In this document: piece by piece, positions 16,901 to 24,224 of the stretch
Position numbering within the stretch: the stretch's first letter is position 1
Layout: each line of letters starts with the position of its first letter
Notes under the pieces: model-generated
Told to the model about the DNA's origin: nothing
The model's database searches: none
What the model saw: the letters and a program-made list of their open reading frames with translations, nothing else
Made by a program: the position numbers and the translations under genes
Source: Chthonomonas sp. UBA2362
GTDB lineage: Bacteria > Armatimonadota > Fimbriimonadia > Fimbriimonadales > Fimbriimonadaceae
Direction of reading: 5' to 3'
DNA length: 27,756 nucleotides
NCBI GenBank assembly: GCA_002344135.1
Contig: DDTO01000010.1
Location: 1-27,756 of the forward strand

Positions 16901-17108
16901 AATACTCGTCCGAAGCGATTCCGATGCTGTGCGTCCTGTCCCGCATGAGGCCGATCGCGGAGGTCACCCTGGCGGTTTCGAAGGCGACCGCTTTGATCCA
17001 AGGAACGCGGTCCAGGCTGCCGAATTCGTCGACGATCCGCTGAAGGACGTCCTCACAGATGGCCATGCCGGTGCTGCCGATGCCGATGATGAGAGTTCGT
17101 TGTGCCAT
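13917..17108 (-). CDS. Tubulin-like GTPase (Tubulin_2 type) with zinc ribbon
   Basis: 1063 residues, in the size range of bacterial tubulin-like proteins of the PF13809 kind. The N-terminus has a nucleotide-binding first loop ('TLIIGIGSTGMAICEDVL'), and residues 175-184 carry the tubulin/FtsZ signature as 'GTLTGGTCSG' (T4 loop). The Gly usual at one position is Cys182. Further nucleotide-fold elements follow ('PIDNQTANAYAALMELNHF'). A long helical middle region and a β-rich region with 'RSHYFDRTRTDN' make up the rest. The C-terminus ends in a four-Cys zinc ribbon (C1030, C1035, C1052, C1055; 'CPSPGC', 'CPAC'). No membrane segment, so cytoplasmic; likely a GTP-driven polymer or scaffold. It starts 4 bp after the membrane protease gene and is followed by the FHA gene. 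Polymerisation and nucleotide choice are inferred only. Confidence 0.85.
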   Translation of the reverse strand: MAQRTLIIGIGSTGMAICEDVLQRIVDEFGSLDRVPWIKAVAFETARVTSAIGLMRDRTHSIGIASDEYSALVQNPARFDDMAFDEWQDPAVLAMANGSTDGAGNVRMIGRVSWMYRPNLMKFEGEIKRLLDELQSLTEQGAAEALGKTPYEERPTVRFDRDASNQSRVDIFVCGTLTGGTCSGCFVDVGYFLRTWPGLSGVIGNVIGLFGIPHVSYPIDNQTANAYAALMELNHFYHRGSVYDVKYATRPEQTHAKGMGPYNSVFLCHPPSGVAGAERSLNWSFGQFIYLSAMSQMGDQVRAKLINPSVVSAGTPDKQGNPMSFASLGVSAIEYPAEHIMKACTYHLAAAAIELWKGNQGIEAGPANLFLTSPAAAGSGPMPELGKERIRAELKKPSENKPSFSEIVAEQVARGKAAGIAGSMPDVAAAEATLESGFDHTVRPDSPIARLFIDGITANGDRIVDDRIARVEALFRDRISDADSGPAWCRDMATHMIAYCTEWLNQMQSAQGADPLADLRMNMERARARLEECHTAVSLMLGWRGTALSVCAQEYEDAATEYYEARLNLACEPYEARICSHVIEFCTRIKERIAHEFYGISRWSEMLHDELEGKYRLYNERAPEINGELLYDALTTADRDYERTLATIEHDGGQDVSPAMRGSEFVKRRLIRGWKWIGDQLLAPQDESYFDRPITAAEQNQPRPARREDLDRLTALGRGWFEPLMQISALERLYARQDPALVVDEVWRKCSSFLDVSDNRNPAIRGPVGRGSLHLPTFAFFKGAKGPAEGTNAHRLRSQLEPKVAYFEELIEPHRIVFLQARSTFSLSMIAGFNPDIDSTFRSHYFDRTRTDNRTYHSRSGKTVRWRPLDGPFAFPDRGIVIGRILVGIALGAIKGAGASPFRFDFNPLHPGEPGGPIELPHDLDDAAHKLSEFKSANIALKNDLDMRFAKESVDEIARRLDSFKNDVAKFQLTEAGVAIGPKDAYQLMLAFVGSVPGLLQAWKAFYPEMPSIDDYLRREGDTLMHGYYCPSPGCGAYLANESQRGEVPKRCPACGVILLLDD

Positions 17109-17112
17109 GGAG

Positions 17113-18261
17113 TTAGAGCAGTTTCTTGGCCACGTTGATGGGAATGGCGAAGTTCATTCCCTCCATCGTACCGGCGGGGGTATCACGGATCGTTCCCACG
17201 ACGATCCCGATGACGAGGCCGGATTGGGCATCGATAAGTGGGCCGCCGCTGTTCCCGGGGTTGACATTGGCGTTGATGGCGATCAGGCCTTCCGCGTTTG
17301 GGTTGCTGACCGTGCCGTTGGTGACGCTGGCCATCCCGAGAGGGAAGCCGATCGCGATGACAGGCGTGAGCGTCTTGATGGTGTCCGAGTTGCCCAGATT
17401 CAAGAACGGAGCGTCGTCGATCGCAACCTTCAGGACGGCGAGGTCCTTGTTCGAATCGCGCTTCACCACCGCTGCTTGGGCGGTTCGCCCGTCGGACAGC
17501 TCGACGCTCACGCTTTGATTGCCTCCGACGACGTGGGCGTTCGTAAACGCCTTGCCGTCCCTGGAGACGAAGAAGGCCGAGCCGGTCGACGATCCCGCCA
17601 CCACCTTCATGACTGCGCGCTGGGCCGTGACGTCGGCCTCGCTCCCGCCTCGCATCGCGCCTGTGCCGCCTGTGGCGGCGGGACTGAACTGCGGGGCGAC
17701 CAGGGCGAAGCCGAGAATGAGGAGCAATCCGATGACGAGGGCCACGATTCGCCGCGTCCCGGTCAGGCGAAAAGCCATGACGATCAGACCGAACAGCAGC
17801 AGCCCCGCGATCGTCCAAGTCAGGAAGTTCGGGAGGGGCTCGCGAACGATATAACCGAAGAGGATGAACGCGGCGAAGAGCAGCCAGAAGCCGATCGCAG
17901 AAAAGCACCCGAAACAGCCGGCATTGCCCGGCGACTCGTGTTTGACCAGTACCCGCAAGATCAGCCATCCGACGAGGTAGCTGAAGAGCAGCATGCCACC
18001 CAGCCAAAGCCACCCGGCGGGGGCGGAATCCTGAAGTGCCTGCATCGCCCGACCGATGTCACCGTCGGGTTGGCCACCGAGTACCGGGCCGGAGATGGCT
18101 TCGCCTCCACTTTCGCCGCCGGTAGCCGTGCCGGCGGTCGATCCGCCGGTCAGCGGATCGTCGTCCCCTTGGGCAATGGCGAACAGGGGACCGAATGCGA
18201 GCAGTACCGCGATCAGGCCCAAGAGGCCGGCGCGAAGCAACCGTCGTAGGCTTGGCTTCAT
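17113..18261 (-). CDS. Polytopic membrane HtrA-like serine protease
   Basis: 382 residues. A first hydrophobic helix (about 7-30), a Gly/Asp/Thr-rich loop and four further helices (about 85-106, 121-138, 146-165, 171-190) precede a trypsin-like (S1C, HtrA/DegP type) domain. The triad is intact: H243 ('FTNAHVVG'), D273 ('DSNKDLAVLK') and S338 ('NVNPGNSGGPL'). There is no PDZ domain; the protein ends soon after the protease fold. If the first helix is a cleaved signal or crosses inward to outward, the protease should lie outside the cytoplasm, but topology is uncertain. The ATG overlaps the upstream stop (ATGA), and the stop is 4 bp before the tubulin-like gene. Confidence 0.9.
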   Translation of the reverse strand: MKPSLRRLLRAGLLGLIAVLLAFGPLFAIAQGDDDPLTGGSTAGTATGGESGGEAISGPVLGGQPDGDIGRAMQALQDSAPAGWLWLGGMLLFSYLVGWLILRVLVKHESPGNAGCFGCFSAIGFWLLFAAFILFGYIVREPLPNFLTWTIAGLLLFGLIVMAFRLTGTRRIVALVIGLLLILGFALVAPQFSPAATGGTGAMRGGSEADVTAQRAVMKVVAGSSTGSAFFVSRDGKAFTNAHVVGGNQSVSVELSDGRTAQAAVVKRDSNKDLAVLKVAIDDAPFLNLGNSDTIKTLTPVIAIGFPLGMASVTNGTVSNPNAEGLIAINANVNPGNSGGPLIDAQSGLVIGIVVGTIRDTPAGTMEGMNFAIPINVAKKLL

Positions 18262-19568
18262 AGGATTTTGATGTTCAGGGTCGTGGTGAACCCCTCTCGG
18301 ACGCCGAGGGTCACCATGTTGCCGTTAGGGCCCTTCTTCAGGGTGATCGTCGATTTCGGTTGGCCGCCGCCGAGCGAGACCATGCACGTGCGGCCCTCGA
18401 TCTGGACCTCCGAGCCGACGTACCGCAACACTGCCAGGGTTCCTGCGGGCGCACCGGCCGCTTTGCTCGCGGGAAGCTGGATGGAGTTCGGGGCCTTGTC
18501 GGCGCCGGTTCCCACGATCGAGAGGTCACGGCCGCGGCGGAGCGTCGTGGGCATCCCTTCGACGACCACCTGGGCCCTGCCCCCCATCCACCAAACGAGC
18601 CCCCCGAGGAGTCCTGCCACCAAGAGAATGCCAATCACCCACGGCAGCGCGGAGGGTTTCGCGAACGGCACGCACCGCCGCTTTTCTGGGTCCCAATAGG
18701 TGCCGACGGGGCACGCGGGTGGAGTAGGCCGGACGGCGGAAGTGCTTCCCCGCGCGGGGTGCTTGATCAATCCGGCGTTCAGCTTCTCGCCCCACTGGGC
18801 GGGCTCCGGGCCGTAGGCCCAGAAGTGGACCTGGGTGGCGTCAGGGCTGTGCCGGCTTGCCAACTGCATGTCTCCGTAGGGTCGAAATCCCGTTCCTTCG
18901 AGGAGTCCGGTGCGGGCCTGCCGTTTGCGGATTTCCTCGTCGAGCCGCGGGTTTGTCGGCGCCTCGTTCAAGGGATTGGTCGTGATTTGGACGACGACGA
19001 CCGGTCGGCCTCTCGTTTCCACACCCAGTGAACCAAGAAGGTCCTTTCGGGGCTGGACATTGTCATGGCCGTCGTACTTCCGATTGGCGGGATCGTGGAC
19101 ATAGGGCTTGCCGTCGGGCCGCGTCTTGAAATTGGTTTGGGGCACGCCATCGGTGATTCTGGAGAGGTTCTCCTTGGTGACTTCGAGAGCCTTGACCGCC
19201 TCCGCCGGATAGAGGTCGAGTTGGTAAGGATAGACGGAGGCGAGGCTCCGACTTTCGATGGCTACGTTGCGGGCATCTTCGTTGGCGACCACCGTCTGGA
19301 GGAACTGGCCGATGAGATTGCGTGCGAACAGGGTCTCGGGGCTCTTGCTCGCCGCCCTCGAGGAGTCGACGAGAAAGACGAAGTGAAACGGATGCTCGCC
19401 GATTTCGAAGCTCTCGCCCGCAGCGTCCTTGGCGCCCTTCCGAATGCGAGCGAGGAGGTCCACCGCTCCTTGGCGCTCCAAGCTGACGTCCTTTGCGGGC
19501 TGCCCGCCGGCGAGGACCGCGATAAGCGTCGTCCAAAGGACCAGAATCGACCGAGCAGACTTATGCAT
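18258..19568 (-). CDS. Membrane-anchored vWA-like protein
   Basis: 436 residues from ATG 19568, which begins a hydrophobic signal or anchor (about 6-20). Residues about 61-255 resemble a von Willebrand A fold: strand 'FHFVFLVDSSRA' (D68) and a later strand 'RPVVVVQITTNP'. The MIDAS motif DxSxS reads DSSRA and the usual 'TDG' is missing, so metal binding may be lost. A Pro-rich linker with a Cys pair (C286, C299; 'CPVGTYWDPEKRRC') leads to a transmembrane helix (308-328). A C-terminal β domain of about 105 residues follows, with some FHA-like spacing ('LRRGRDLSIVGTG'), which would face the opposite side. The start overlaps the upstream stop by 8 nt (ATGCATAA), and its stop overlaps the protease start. 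The family call is moderate. Confidence 0.75.
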   Translation of the reverse strand: MHKSARSILVLWTTLIAVLAGGQPAKDVSLERQGAVDLLARIRKGAKDAAGESFEIGEHPFHFVFLVDSSRAASKSPETLFARNLIGQFLQTVVANEDARNVAIESRSLASVYPYQLDLYPAEAVKALEVTKENLSRITDGVPQTNFKTRPDGKPYVHDPANRKYDGHDNVQPRKDLLGSLGVETRGRPVVVVQITTNPLNEAPTNPRLDEEIRKRQARTGLLEGTGFRPYGDMQLASRHSPDATQVHFWAYGPEPAQWGEKLNAGLIKHPARGSTSAVRPTPPACPVGTYWDPEKRRCVPFAKPSALPWVIGILLVAGLLGGLVWWMGGRAQVVVEGMPTTLRRGRDLSIVGTGADKAPNSIQLPASKAAGAPAGTLAVLRYVGSEVQIEGRTCMVSLGGGQPKSTITLKKGPNGNMVTLGVREGFTTTLNIKIL

Positions 19569-20916
19569 GGGCGCCGAGTTCGTATACGGTGATGGAGTTC
19601 TCATAGGATGCGCTCTTGGCAAGGATGATCTTGTCACCGATCGATGCCAGGCGTATCTTATTCTCTCCGGTGAACGGAGCGAGTTGCGAAGTTGCGCCGC
19701 TATGCACGTCCATGAGCAGGACTCGCCCCCCCGCTGAACCTTCGAGGCCGGCAAACGCGAGCAGCCGAGTCTGATCGAACCAAGACCCGCACACCGAATC
19801 GATTCGGGTGAGCGTCGGGATCGACTTCGAGCCGAGGACACGCGGCGGATCGAACGAGCACTCGAGCACCGAGACTTTGCCGGTATCGAAGAGATAGCCG
19901 CGGTCTCCCATGATCACCGGGTGCTGAAAGACGGCGGTGCTTCCGGCGTCGATTTCGCCGATCGTGCGACCTTCGCGATCGAGCATCTTCCACACGATGC
20001 CTCGGGCCGGAGCAGCCAGGACGAGCACCCTCGAATCGAGGGTGGCGATGTGAAGTATGGGGCCGTCGAGTTCGGCGATCGACACGCAATCCGAACCGTC
20101 GATCCGGTAGAGCCTTCGCCCGTATCCGGCGAAGACCTCCCGAGCGTTGGCGGCAAGCTTGGGGAAGTCGGTGGGATCGCCTGCCAGCGGAAACCGAGTA
20201 CCTGGCTCGCCAGACACTCCGACGACCACCGCCGTGGTGGTTCCCCCTTCCTGGGCGGCTCCCAGCCAGAAGGACTCCGTGTGGGTGTGGGCAACGAAAC
20301 GGCCCGGAATGCGCGACTCGAGCCCCCATGCAGCGAGGTCCACGATGTCGACTCCGTCTTCCTGAACTGCGTATGCCTTGCCTCTGCAGGCCAAAAGCCG
20401 CCAGGTCTCGGCGGGCACCATCTCGCGCAGGGGCGACTGCCTGCTCGGCGCGCCGGGCCAGTAGCCTTGCAGGTACGGGCCGTGGGCGTAAACGATGCGG
20501 CCACCCGTGACCACGAGGGCGGCGATGGGGAAGCCCTGGGGAGGCCGAAAGAACTGCGGGTCTGAAGCGACGGTTAGACGCAGGGGTCGAGCCGACTCCG
20601 TGCTCCAATGCCCGGAAGGACTGCCACCCGGGCCAGACCACGAGCGCAACGATGAACGGAGGGGCTCGCCTTCATAACCTGGCGCCGTGCTCACCGATTC
20701 GTGAACCGAATGCAGTTTTCCGGACCTCGGGCAGTAGAGCAGTTCGCTTCCGCATTGCGGGCACAGCGCCGAAGGGAGACCGCCGGTTCGCAAGGGGATC
20801 ACTTGCCCGCAGTTCGGATAGGGGCATGGCTGGACGACGGGCATGCCGCATTGGACACAAAAGGTCGCCTGTGCGACGACCTCGGTTCCACATTGGCATT
20901 CTTGCTGCTGGCCCAC
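19561..20916 (-). CDS. Double zinc-ribbon protein with β-propeller-like body
   Basis: 451 residues from GTG 20916 (an upstream TTG at 20946 would add ten). Two zinc ribbons stand at the N-terminus: C7, C9, C20, C23 ('CQCG' and 'CVQC') and C31, C36, C52, C55 ('CPYPNC' and 'CPQC'). The rest (about 95-451) is a series of short β-strand repeats alternating hydrophobic residues with Gly/Asp turns ('GGRIVYAHGPYLQGYW', 'DGVDIVDLAAWG', 'DSRVLVLAAP'), consistent with a β-propeller; no exact family is recognised. No signal or membrane segment, so cytoplasmic. It opens the tubulin-like cassette. The GTG is preferred because a promoter-like -10 (20930-20935) lies downstream of the TTG. Function unknown; possibly a sensor or adaptor. 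Confidence 0.78.
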   Translation of the reverse strand: MGQQQECQCGTEVVAQATFCVQCGMPVVQPCPYPNCGQVIPLRTGGLPSALCPQCGSELLYCPRSGKLHSVHESVSTAPGYEGEPLRSSLRSWSGPGGSPSGHWSTESARPLRLTVASDPQFFRPPQGFPIAALVVTGGRIVYAHGPYLQGYWPGAPSRQSPLREMVPAETWRLLACRGKAYAVQEDGVDIVDLAAWGLESRIPGRFVAHTHTESFWLGAAQEGGTTTAVVVGVSGEPGTRFPLAGDPTDFPKLAANAREVFAGYGRRLYRIDGSDCVSIAELDGPILHIATLDSRVLVLAAPARGIVWKMLDREGRTIGEIDAGSTAVFQHPVIMGDRGYLFDTGKVSVLECSFDPPRVLGSKSIPTLTRIDSVCGSWFDQTRLLAFAGLEGSAGGRVLLMDVHSGATSQLAPFTGENKIRLASIGDKIILAKSASYENSITVYELGAHA

Positions 20917-20929
20917 CTTGGTTGACGGA

Positions 20930-20958
20930 ACTATACCTATCGCCAAGCCCGATTTCAG
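20930..20958 (-). promoter_or_regulatory. Candidate promoter of the tubulin-like cassette
   Basis: On the minus strand CTGAAA (20958-20953, 4/6 match to TTGACA) is 17 bp from TATAGT (20935-20930, 5/6 match to TATAAT). The transcript would start near 20923, giving a leader of about 7 nt before GTG 20916. It lies in the 84-bp divergent gap with the glycosidase gene. Confidence 0.45.
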
Positions 20959-21000
20959 GCGATCCGGTCATACTGCCGCGCAGGGAGGCTGAGCAAAGCC

Positions 21001-23241
21001 GTGATTCTCTGTCTCATCGCCGCCGCAGCGGCTCTTTCGCCCATCGCCATGACCGACATCCCGCGCCCCGAGCACCCCAGGCCCGACCGCGTTCGAGCCG
21101 ATTGGCTGAACCTCAATGGAACGTGGGAGTTCGCCGAGACCGACGACGACGGCGACCGATCGTTTCTGACGGACCGTGCCTTTCCCGACCGCATCGCCGT
21201 TCCGTTCTGCCGCGAGAGCTCGCTCTCGGGATTGGGTCGGACCGGCTTCGTGAAGAACGTTTGGTACCGGCGGACCTTCGAGCGTCCGAAAAACTGGACT
21301 TCGGAGCGGACCCTGCTGCACATCGGAGCCTGCGACTGGCGAACGACCGTTTGGCTGAACGGTGAACGAGTGGGCTCTCATACCGGCGGCTCGGCCTCGT
21401 TCGCGTTCGAGATCACCGATCGGCTTATCGAGGGAAGCAACACGGTCGTCATCCATGCCTACGACGACGCGCGGAGCGGTTTGCAGGCGCTCGGCAAGCA
21501 GGCACGCACGCCGCAAAGCGAGGGCATTTTTTATACCCGCACGACCGGCATCTGGCAAACGGTCTGGCTTGAGGGCGTGGGTGCGGCCCACACCAGTGGG
21601 GTCCGCATCGAGCCCGATGTGGCCGGCAAGCGCTTTTTCGTCGAGGTCGAGGTCGATGGTACTGTCGCCGACCGGGTCCGGGTGACCCTGACCGACCAGG
21701 GCAAGACGATCTCGACCGCCGACGCGCCGGCAGACTGGCGCAACCCCCGGCTGGTCTTGCCGGTTCCCGAGCCTCGGCTATGGCAGCCGAGCGATCCTCA
21801 CCTTTACGACTTCCGCATCGAACTTCTCGCGGGCGATCGTGTTCTCGACCGTCTCGACACCTACTCCGGCCTGCGCAGTGTGTCGATTCGGGGGCATCGC
21901 CTGCTCCTCAATGGCAAGCCCGATTTTCAACGGCTCGTCCTCGACCAGGGTTTCTACCCGGACGGTATCTGGACGGCCCCGACCGAGGAGGCGCTGAAGA
22001 GGGACATCGAACTCTCGATGGCGGTGGGCTTCAACGGCGCGCGGCTCCACCAGAAGGTCTTCGAGCCGCGCTTCCTCTATTGGGCCGACCGGCTGGGCTA
22101 CCTCGTATGGGGCGAACTTCCCAACTATGGTCTCGACCACCGCAAACCGGCGGGCGAGCGTCCCGTTCTGGACGAATGGAACGAAGTGGTGAGCCGTGAC
22201 CGGAACCATCCCGCGATTATCGGATGGTGCCCTTTCAACGAAACCCCCGCCGAAGCTGGGCCTCTCCAGGACACTACCGTTCGGATCACGAGGCAACTCG
22301 ACCCTTCTCGTCCGGTCATCGACACGAGCGGTTGGACCCACTCGATCCCCGATCCCGAGGTGCTCGACGCCCACGACTACGACCAGAACCCGGAGTCGTT
22401 CCGACGCCGCTGGACCCGCGGATTCGGAGGCGCCGGCCTCCCGACCCGCTATGGACCCCGTCGGAGCGGAGTACCGTTCATGGTCAGCGAATATGGAGGA
22501 ATCGGCTGGAATACTGGAGCCGGTTGGGGCTACGGCAACCCGCCCAAGACGCTCGACGAGTTCTACGAGCGCCTCACCGGGCTCACTTCGGCCCTGACGG
22601 ATCAGCCCCTCATGTTCGGCTACTGCTACACCCAGTTGACCGACGTCGAGCAGGAGCGGAACGGGATCTACGCCTACGACCGGACCCCTAAGTTCGATGC
22701 GGTCCGGCTGAGAGCGATCTTCGGCGCCCCGGCGGCCTACGAACGCGATTCACCGCTGCCGCCTGAGCCAGCCGGCAAGTGGCAAGTCCTCGTCGGATCG
22801 AGGCGCGACCCCACTCAAGCTCGTCCGTGGCGCTACTCCATCGAGGTCCCGGGCAACGACTGGAATAGGCCGAACTTCGACTCGATGGGCTGGCGAACCG
22901 GCCTAGGGGCGTTCGGGCAAAAGGAAGGCTTCGAACAAGACATCGAGACCGAGTGGCGAACCTCGGACATCTGGCTTCGCACAGAATTCGACTACGACGG
23001 AGACGCCTTCGACCGCGCGTTCCTCGCGATCCACTACGATAACGCGACCGAGGTCTTTCTGAACGGCAAGGAGATCTGGCGCTCCGAACGGGGAGCTTGG
23101 AACGACGAATACGAGGGCATCGACGTCACCGAAACCCTGCGCGAGGCCTTGGTGAAGGGCAAGAACCACCTTGCCGTCCACTGTCACCAAGACACCGGCG
23201 GGCAATTCATCGATTTGGCCGTGCTGTTGAAGCGCAGCTAG
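21001..23241 (+). CDS. Secreted GH2-family glycoside hydrolase
   Basis: 746 residues. A short hydrophobic signal (about 1-16, start GTG 21001) precedes the GH2 domain series: a sugar-binding jelly-roll ('LNLNGTWEFAETDDDGDRSF'), an immunoglobulin-like domain, and a TIM barrel. The acid/base E414 ('WCPFNETPAEAG') and nucleophile E497 ('VSEYGGIGW') are both present. Members are β-galactosidases, β-glucuronidases and β-mannosidases; the exact sugar cannot be told. A C-terminal extension of about 160 residues ('NRPNFDSMGWRTGLGAFG', 'YDNATEVFLNGKEIW') looks like a second galactose-binding-like β-sandwich. GGGAGG lies about 14 nt before the GTG, farther than usual. The gene converges on plsX and their ends overlap by 4 bp. 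Confidence 0.92.
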   Translation: MILCLIAAAAALSPIAMTDIPRPEHPRPDRVRADWLNLNGTWEFAETDDDGDRSFLTDRAFPDRIAVPFCRESSLSGLGRTGFVKNVWYRRTFERPKNWTSERTLLHIGACDWRTTVWLNGERVGSHTGGSASFAFEITDRLIEGSNTVVIHAYDDARSGLQALGKQARTPQSEGIFYTRTTGIWQTVWLEGVGAAHTSGVRIEPDVAGKRFFVEVEVDGTVADRVRVTLTDQGKTISTADAPADWRNPRLVLPVPEPRLWQPSDPHLYDFRIELLAGDRVLDRLDTYSGLRSVSIRGHRLLLNGKPDFQRLVLDQGFYPDGIWTAPTEEALKRDIELSMAVGFNGARLHQKVFEPRFLYWADRLGYLVWGELPNYGLDHRKPAGERPVLDEWNEVVSRDRNHPAIIGWCPFNETPAEAGPLQDTTVRITRQLDPSRPVIDTSGWTHSIPDPEVLDAHDYDQNPESFRRRWTRGFGGAGLPTRYGPRRSGVPFMVSEYGGIGWNTGAGWGYGNPPKTLDEFYERLTGLTSALTDQPLMFGYCYTQLTDVEQERNGIYAYDRTPKFDAVRLRAIFGAPAAYERDSPLPPEPAGKWQVLVGSRRDPTQARPWRYSIEVPGNDWNRPNFDSMGWRTGLGAFGQKEGFEQDIETEWRTSDIWLRTEFDYDGDAFDRAFLAIHYDNATEVFLNGKEIWRSERGAWNDEYEGIDVTETLREALVKGKNHLAVHCHQDTGGQFIDLAVLLKRS

Positions 23242-24224
23242 CGTGCGGCGTAGGCAACGCTCTGCGCGATTGTCGCGACAAGATCGTTGTCGACTGCGGT
23301 TTGCGCGAGGAGGAGGGCATTTTTGATCGCCTTGGCGTGGCTGCGCCCGTGGCATATGACACAGAGCCCGTTCAGGCCGAGGAGCGGCGAGCCGCCATAC
23401 TCGGCATAGTCGAGCTTCTTGCGGAGCGGCGCGAGGACCTTTCGAAGGGGCGCATATAGCAGCTTTGCGAATGTCCCTTTCGGGACTTGGTCCCGGATGG
23501 TCGCCATGATGTATTCGGCGACTCCTTCGCTGGTCTTGAGCACGATGTTGCCCACGAAGGCGTCGCAAACCACGACGTCGCACGGCTGGAAGAAGAGGTC
23601 CTTGCCTTCGATGTTGCCGCAGAACCAGTCGTGTTGGGCGAGCAGATTGTAGGCTTGCTTGGCGAAGGCGTTGCCCTTGCCTTCCTCCTCGCCGATGTTG
23701 AGGAGGTGGACCTTCGGGTTGCGGCGGCCCATCACTTGGCTCACGTAGGACCGTCCCATGAAGGCGAACTCGACGAGGTGCTCGGGATCGACGTCCGGAC
23801 TGGCCCCCGCATCGAGCAGGATGAAGCCGCCGTGGCGGTTGGGGAAGGGGCTGGCGATCGCCGGGCGATGGATGCCCGGAATCTGGCGCCAACTCAGCAG
23901 CGAGGCGGCGCTGGCGGCGCCCGTGTTGCCCGCCGAGATCATCGCGCTGGCCAGCCCTTCCTTCACGAGGTTGGTCGCCACTGCGAGGCTCGAATCCTTC
24001 TTCCGTCGAATCGCGTCGAGGGGCTTTTCGTCCATGCCGATCACCTCGGTCGCGGCATGGATCGACACGTTGGTCGGGCAGGGTTTGGGAAGATGCTCGC
24101 CGATCGCCGCTGGGTCCCCCACGAGGGTGATCTGGTGGTGGACGAGCGGCGAGGCCTCGATTGCCCCGAGCACGATCTCGCGAGGGGCGAAGTCGCCCCC
24201 CATGGCGTCGACCGCCAGGTTCAC
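23238..24224 (-). CDS. plsX: Phosphate acyltransferase PlsX
   Basis: 328 residues. PlsX transfers acyl groups from acyl-ACP to phosphate, giving acyl-phosphate for the first step of phospholipid synthesis. The start 'MNLAVDAMGGDFAPREIV' is diagnostic, followed by 'SAGNTGAASAASLLSWRQIPGIHRPAIASPFP' and 'DAGASPDVDPEHLVEFAFMG', all family hallmarks. The start is GTG 24224 and overlaps the upstream yceD stop (GTGA). Peripheral membrane enzyme; no membrane helix. The stop overlaps the glycosidase stop by 4 bp on opposite strands (CTAG). Confidence 0.97.
   Translation of the reverse strand: MNLAVDAMGGDFAPREIVLGAIEASPLVHHQITLVGDPAAIGEHLPKPCPTNVSIHAATEVIGMDEKPLDAIRRKKDSSLAVATNLVKEGLASAMISAGNTGAASAASLLSWRQIPGIHRPAIASPFPNRHGGFILLDAGASPDVDPEHLVEFAFMGRSYVSQVMGRRNPKVHLLNIGEEEGKGNAFAKQAYNLLAQHDWFCGNIEGKDLFFQPCDVVVCDAFVGNIVLKTSEGVAEYIMATIRDQVPKGTFAKLLYAPLRKVLAPLRKKLDYAEYGGSPLLGLNGLCVICHGRSHAKAIKNALLLAQTAVDNDLVATIAQSVAYAAR

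Noticed and set aside
13917..17108. FtsZ
   Set aside because: The chain is about three times too long, the T4 loop differs, and there is a zinc ribbon and no FtsZ C-terminal peptide.
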